Part shown: one piece after another, positions 61,373-64,000 of the stretch | Layout: each line of letters starts with the position of its first letter | How positions within the stretch are numbered: the stretch's first letter is position 1 | NCBI RefSeq assembly: GCF_023065955.2 | Contig: NW_026622886.1 | Span: 12,968,001-13,032,000 of the forward strand | Source of the DNA: Ursus arctos | Lineage: Eukaryota; Chordata; Mammalia; Carnivora; Ursidae | Length of the DNA stretch: 64,000 nt | Direction of reading: 5' to 3' | Program-made: the position numbers and the translations under genes | Notes under the pieces: generated by a model | Told to the model about the DNA's origin: nothing | The model's input: the letters and a program-made list of their open reading frames with translations, nothing else | Database searches by the model: none

Positions 61373-61781
61373 CTTTTTTTTTTTCCTAGAGAGAGCAAAC
61401 GAGGTGGGGGCTCAGTAGGAGAGGAAGAGAGGTGTTTTCTTTTGTTGGTTTTTTTTTTTAGTTTTTATTTATTTGAGAGAGAGAGAGACAGAGTGAGAGA
61501 GAGAATACAAGTGGGGTGAGGGGCAAAGGGAGAAGCAGACTCCCCACTGAGCAGGGAGACCAATCTGGGCCTTGATCCCGGGACTCCAGCATCATGACCT
61601 GAGCCGAAGGCAGACACTTAACTTACTGAGCCACCCGTGCACCCCAGAGAGAGAGAGTCTTAAGCAGCCTCCATGCCCAGCATGGAGCCTGACACGGGAC
61701 TCAATCTCCCAACCCCGAGATCATGACCTGAGCTGAAATCAAGAGTTGGACACTTAACCAACTGAGCCACCCAGATGCCCC
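61373..61781 (-). mobile_element. Can-SINE interrupted by another Can-SINE (outer element)
   Basis: The outer element begins with poly(T) and a GA-rich tract (61373-61432) and resumes at 61646, ending GAGCCACCCAGATGCCCC at 61781. Flanks TAGGCTACCTTTTT and TAGGCGACTTTTTT suggest its target duplication. Antisense to NUP37. Confidence 0.85.
61441..61645 (-). mobile_element. Inner Can-SINE
   Basis: A second complete antisense Can-SINE from poly(T) and TTTATTTATTTGAGAGAGAG to GAGCCACCCGTGCACCCC. It lies inside the GA-rich tract of the outer one. Confidence 0.88.
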
Positions 61782-62299
61782 AAATAGGCGACTTTTTTAA
61801 AATCTGTGACCTAGAAGAGAAATGAGAACTTTTCTTACAGCTTCTATCCCAAAACTTGTATCTCAATGCTTGTGATTCAGATCCCTCTCCTCCATATGCT
61901 TTAAGTTAATTTCTGTCTTTCTTCTGTATATCATTAAAACCCCATCCCACCCCACCTCCTTTTTTTTTATTGTTTCCATGACTTCAGAATGTTTGAAAGT
62001 CCCTACTGTAGATCACATCCACTCAAAATCCTGAAATCGCTTTTGATGTCTTCCCTCCATATATGCAAACTTTTCCAGGTTTTTAATTTTTCCTTCCCTA
62101 GGAACACATTACTAGAACACATTCCTCTGTCGTTAAGGTGCATTCTTCACCTTTCTGTTCCCACCAGTAACTCTTGCCAAGGCTTAGCTGTTTCAAAAGT
62201 TTTGGCTCTCCACTCTGATTTTTCTTGCCTACTTTAGTTTAATCTTAAAATACCAGTTTCTTCATGTCACCCCTAGACTCAAAAACCTAAAATACAGAA

Positions 62300-62550
62300 A
62301 GGTGACACAGCAGTGATTAAGAGTATGACCTCTTGAGATAACTGCCTGGAGTCGAATCCCAGTTCCACCACTTACTAACTGTAATACCAGGCAAGTTACA
62401 AAAGCTCTCTCAGTCACTGCCTTTACTTCCTCCTCTTGTAAAATAGAAACTCATGAAGACTAAGGGAGTGAACTCTTAAAAGTCCTTAAAAGAGAACCTG
62501 GCACATTATAAGCACTCAATCAATTTTAGCTGCTTATCATTATTGACACT
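62300..62550 (+). repeat. MIR
   Basis: 'CAGCAGTGATTAAGAGTATG', 'GAGTCGAATCCCAGTTCC' and 'CCTGGCACATTATAAGCAC' are in MIR order. Confidence 0.9.
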
Positions 62551-62984
62551 TATTACTACTAAATCAATCAAGTAGTTTTCTGTGGTCTTGACATAGCCAG
62601 TCAAGCCCAGAATTTTTGTTCCGTTTTGCTTAGCCTGGATGAAAATGAGGCAGCCAGAGAAGAGAGAGATGGGTCTGTGATTACCCGACTTAATAGAATT
62701 CTTATGAAAATCATGAGGTGTGAACTATGCAAAAGAGCACATAATCTGGAAAGCACAAAGAAAATGCTAGCATTTAATAGTTAATAAAAGATACAACAGT
62801 CAAACAATCTCAAGAAATTAAGATCTTAAATCCAATTAACCACAATTGGAGCTGGGATTTTACTAGATAGTAATAACAGAACCAAACGTTTAGGATGTCA
62901 TGGAATCAGAGAAATGGGACTGAGGTCATCTGAGTCTCTGACTAAGAGAGTAGATTGCTGCTAAATCAAATGAAGTGTAACAAC

Positions 62985-63210
62985 TGACACTTGTTGAATG
63001 CTTTCTGAGCCAGGAACTTTGCTGAGAGTATTTTACATGTGTTCTCTCATGTAACTCTCACAGAACACTCTGAGGTTGGTAACATTTTTCTATCCATTTT
63101 ATAGGTAAGAAAACTGAAGCACCAAAAGTTTAATAAGTAATTTGCCCAAGGCCACACAGTAACAGATTTGACCTTCCTCTGGTTCAAGTACTAGTGTTCT
63201 GTGCTACAAA
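62985..63210 (-). repeat. MIR, antisense
   Basis: 'CATTTTATAGGTAAGAAAACTG' and 'TTTGCCCAAGGCCACACAG' are reverse MIR. Confidence 0.85.
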
Positions 63211-63461
63211 AGATACATCCCCTCTGAAAATTCAGTGCATATTCTGTTTATGGTTCTGAGAAGTCCTAAAGGAGAAATTCCCCTGTAAACTTTTTAGCTC
63301 CATTAGTTCCCAAAATTATTTAACTTTTTTACTCTATCTGCTTTCAACCAAAAAAATAAAATAAAATCTATCATCACAATTGAGCACAGTTTTAAAAAGA
63401 TAAATAATTGAGAACTGAGTTTTCAATCTGACTTTAACCTATAATAATAGTGAATTTTTTT

Positions 63462-63685
63462 TTAAGTGCCTGTTCTGTGCTAAGACCGTTCTAAGTGCTT
63501 TACATGTATTAACTCATACCATACTATGAAATAGGTACTGTTATTAGCTCCACTTTTACTGATGAGGACTTAATGCACAGAAAGATCATTCGCTCGAGGT
63601 CATACAGCAGACCTAGGACCCACCCAAGCTGTCTGGCTAACAAAGGCTGCATTTTAAACCCACCTGCTTTATCGCCTCTCCTAAT
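63462..63685 (-). repeat. MIR, antisense
   Basis: 'GTTCTAAGTGCTTTACATG', 'CTTTTACTGATGAGGACTTAATG' and 'GAGGTCATACAGCAGACC' are reverse MIR. Confidence 0.85.
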
Positions 63686-63894
63686 TTAGGACCTAGGACC
63701 CAGATGGACTTTGCCTGTCCGCAGTCCATAATTTATACCTGAAATCCTGAAGATTTTTTGAGTCAGGCTTAAAATCTCAAATATTTTTATTAGTTCCTAG
63801 TGAGGTTTCCTTGGTCTCCTCCCATTTCCACTGCTTCCCCACCCTCAACTATATATTAGCACACCAGACCATTCATCGGTCTTCCCAGTCTAGC

Positions 63895-64000
63895 TTGTAG
63901 TAAGAAATACATGTGCTCTGTAGTCAAACAGACCTGGGTCCAAGACCTGAGTGCAGATGCAGGCTCTGCCACAAGCTAGCAGTGAGACTTCAACAAGTTA
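63895..64000 (+). repeat. MIR, cut by the window edge
   Basis: 'CTCTGTAGTCAAACAGACC' and 'CAGGCTCTGCCACAAGCTAG' are MIR core; it continues past the window. Confidence 0.8.

Larger units (their letters stand above)
30800..64000 (+). other. NUP37: NUP37 gene, 5' part: promoter side through coding exon 5
   Basis: NUP37 is a seven-bladed WD40 propeller subunit of the Nup107-160 (Y) complex. It helps build nuclear pores in interphase and sits at kinetochores in mitosis (family knowledge). Five coding exons join in frame to 180 codons out of about 326 in the human protein; the rest lies beyond the right edge. Coding lengths are 156, 125, 73, 95 and 91 bases. Phases close at each junction (AA|A for Lys, AG|G for Arg), which is strong evidence that the exon model is right. 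No exon after 59854 was found up to 64000. The first, non-coding exon lies in the GC-rich region at about 30.8-31.0 kb. Several weak donors exist there (GTGCGT at 30845, GTGGTA at 30979), so its end is not fixed. Confidence 0.93.
59855..64000 (+). other. NUP37 intron 6 (partial)
   Basis: The intron continues past the window. It contains an A24 run at 60147-60170, nested antisense Can-SINEs (61373-61781) and MIRs at 60590, 62300, 62985, 63462 and 63895. Segments 59855-60146, 60716-61372 and 61800-62299 show nothing I can name. Confidence 0.75.

Noticed and set aside
1..64000. CRISPR arrays, operons, prophages or bacterial insertion sequences
   Set aside because: The window is mammalian. Repeats are SINE, LINE, LTR, hAT and simple repeats, and no prokaryotic gene layout is present.

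Overview
The window is vertebrate nuclear DNA from a carnivoran. It is AT-rich, exons are rare and introns long, and it holds many tRNA-derived Can-SINEs with (CT)n/AATAAA-type tails, plus carnivore-type L1 elements. The young Can-SINE form (head 'cgcctgggtggcacagcgg', body 'ggcgtgatcccggcgtta') suggests an arctoid carnivore, probably a bear or close relative. That identification is inference from memory of repeat families, not a search result.

Two genes are present, arranged head to head around a GC-rich promoter at about 30.65-31.05 kb. PARPBP (PARI) runs leftward on the minus strand. I can place non-coding exon 1 (3' end at 30621) and coding exons 2-4 (26280-26125, 14933-14700, 8389-8282), which give the first 165 codons; the remaining exons lie beyond the left edge. 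NUP37 runs rightward on the plus strand. Coding exons at 32160-32315, 40421-40545, 43773-43845, 45229-45323 and 59764-59854 join in frame to the first 180 codons; the rest lies beyond the right edge. All splice junctions are GT-AG and every phase closes exactly.

Layout: 1-4158 is a broken L1 (plus) carrying a young Can-SINE. 4159-30620 holds PARPBP introns 4 to 1, with Can-SINEs, L1 3' ends, an antisense L1 at 20.4-22.3 kb, L2 and MIR pieces, and an LTR cluster at 26.95-27.93 kb. About 30.62-31.05 kb is the shared promoter. 31.05-64 kb holds NUP37 introns with MIR, L2, old L1, hAT-type and MLT1-like remnants and a few young SINEs.

The genes share a promoter but not a pathway. PARPBP dampens RAD51-dependent recombination at replication forks. 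NUP37 is a WD40 subunit of the Nup107-160 (Y) nuclear pore complex. The most interesting regulatory signal is a CDE/CHR-like pair with a 4-base spacer next to a CCAAT box at the PARPBP start. I found no previously undescribed system; otherwise this is an ordinary mammalian two-gene locus shaped by retrotransposition.
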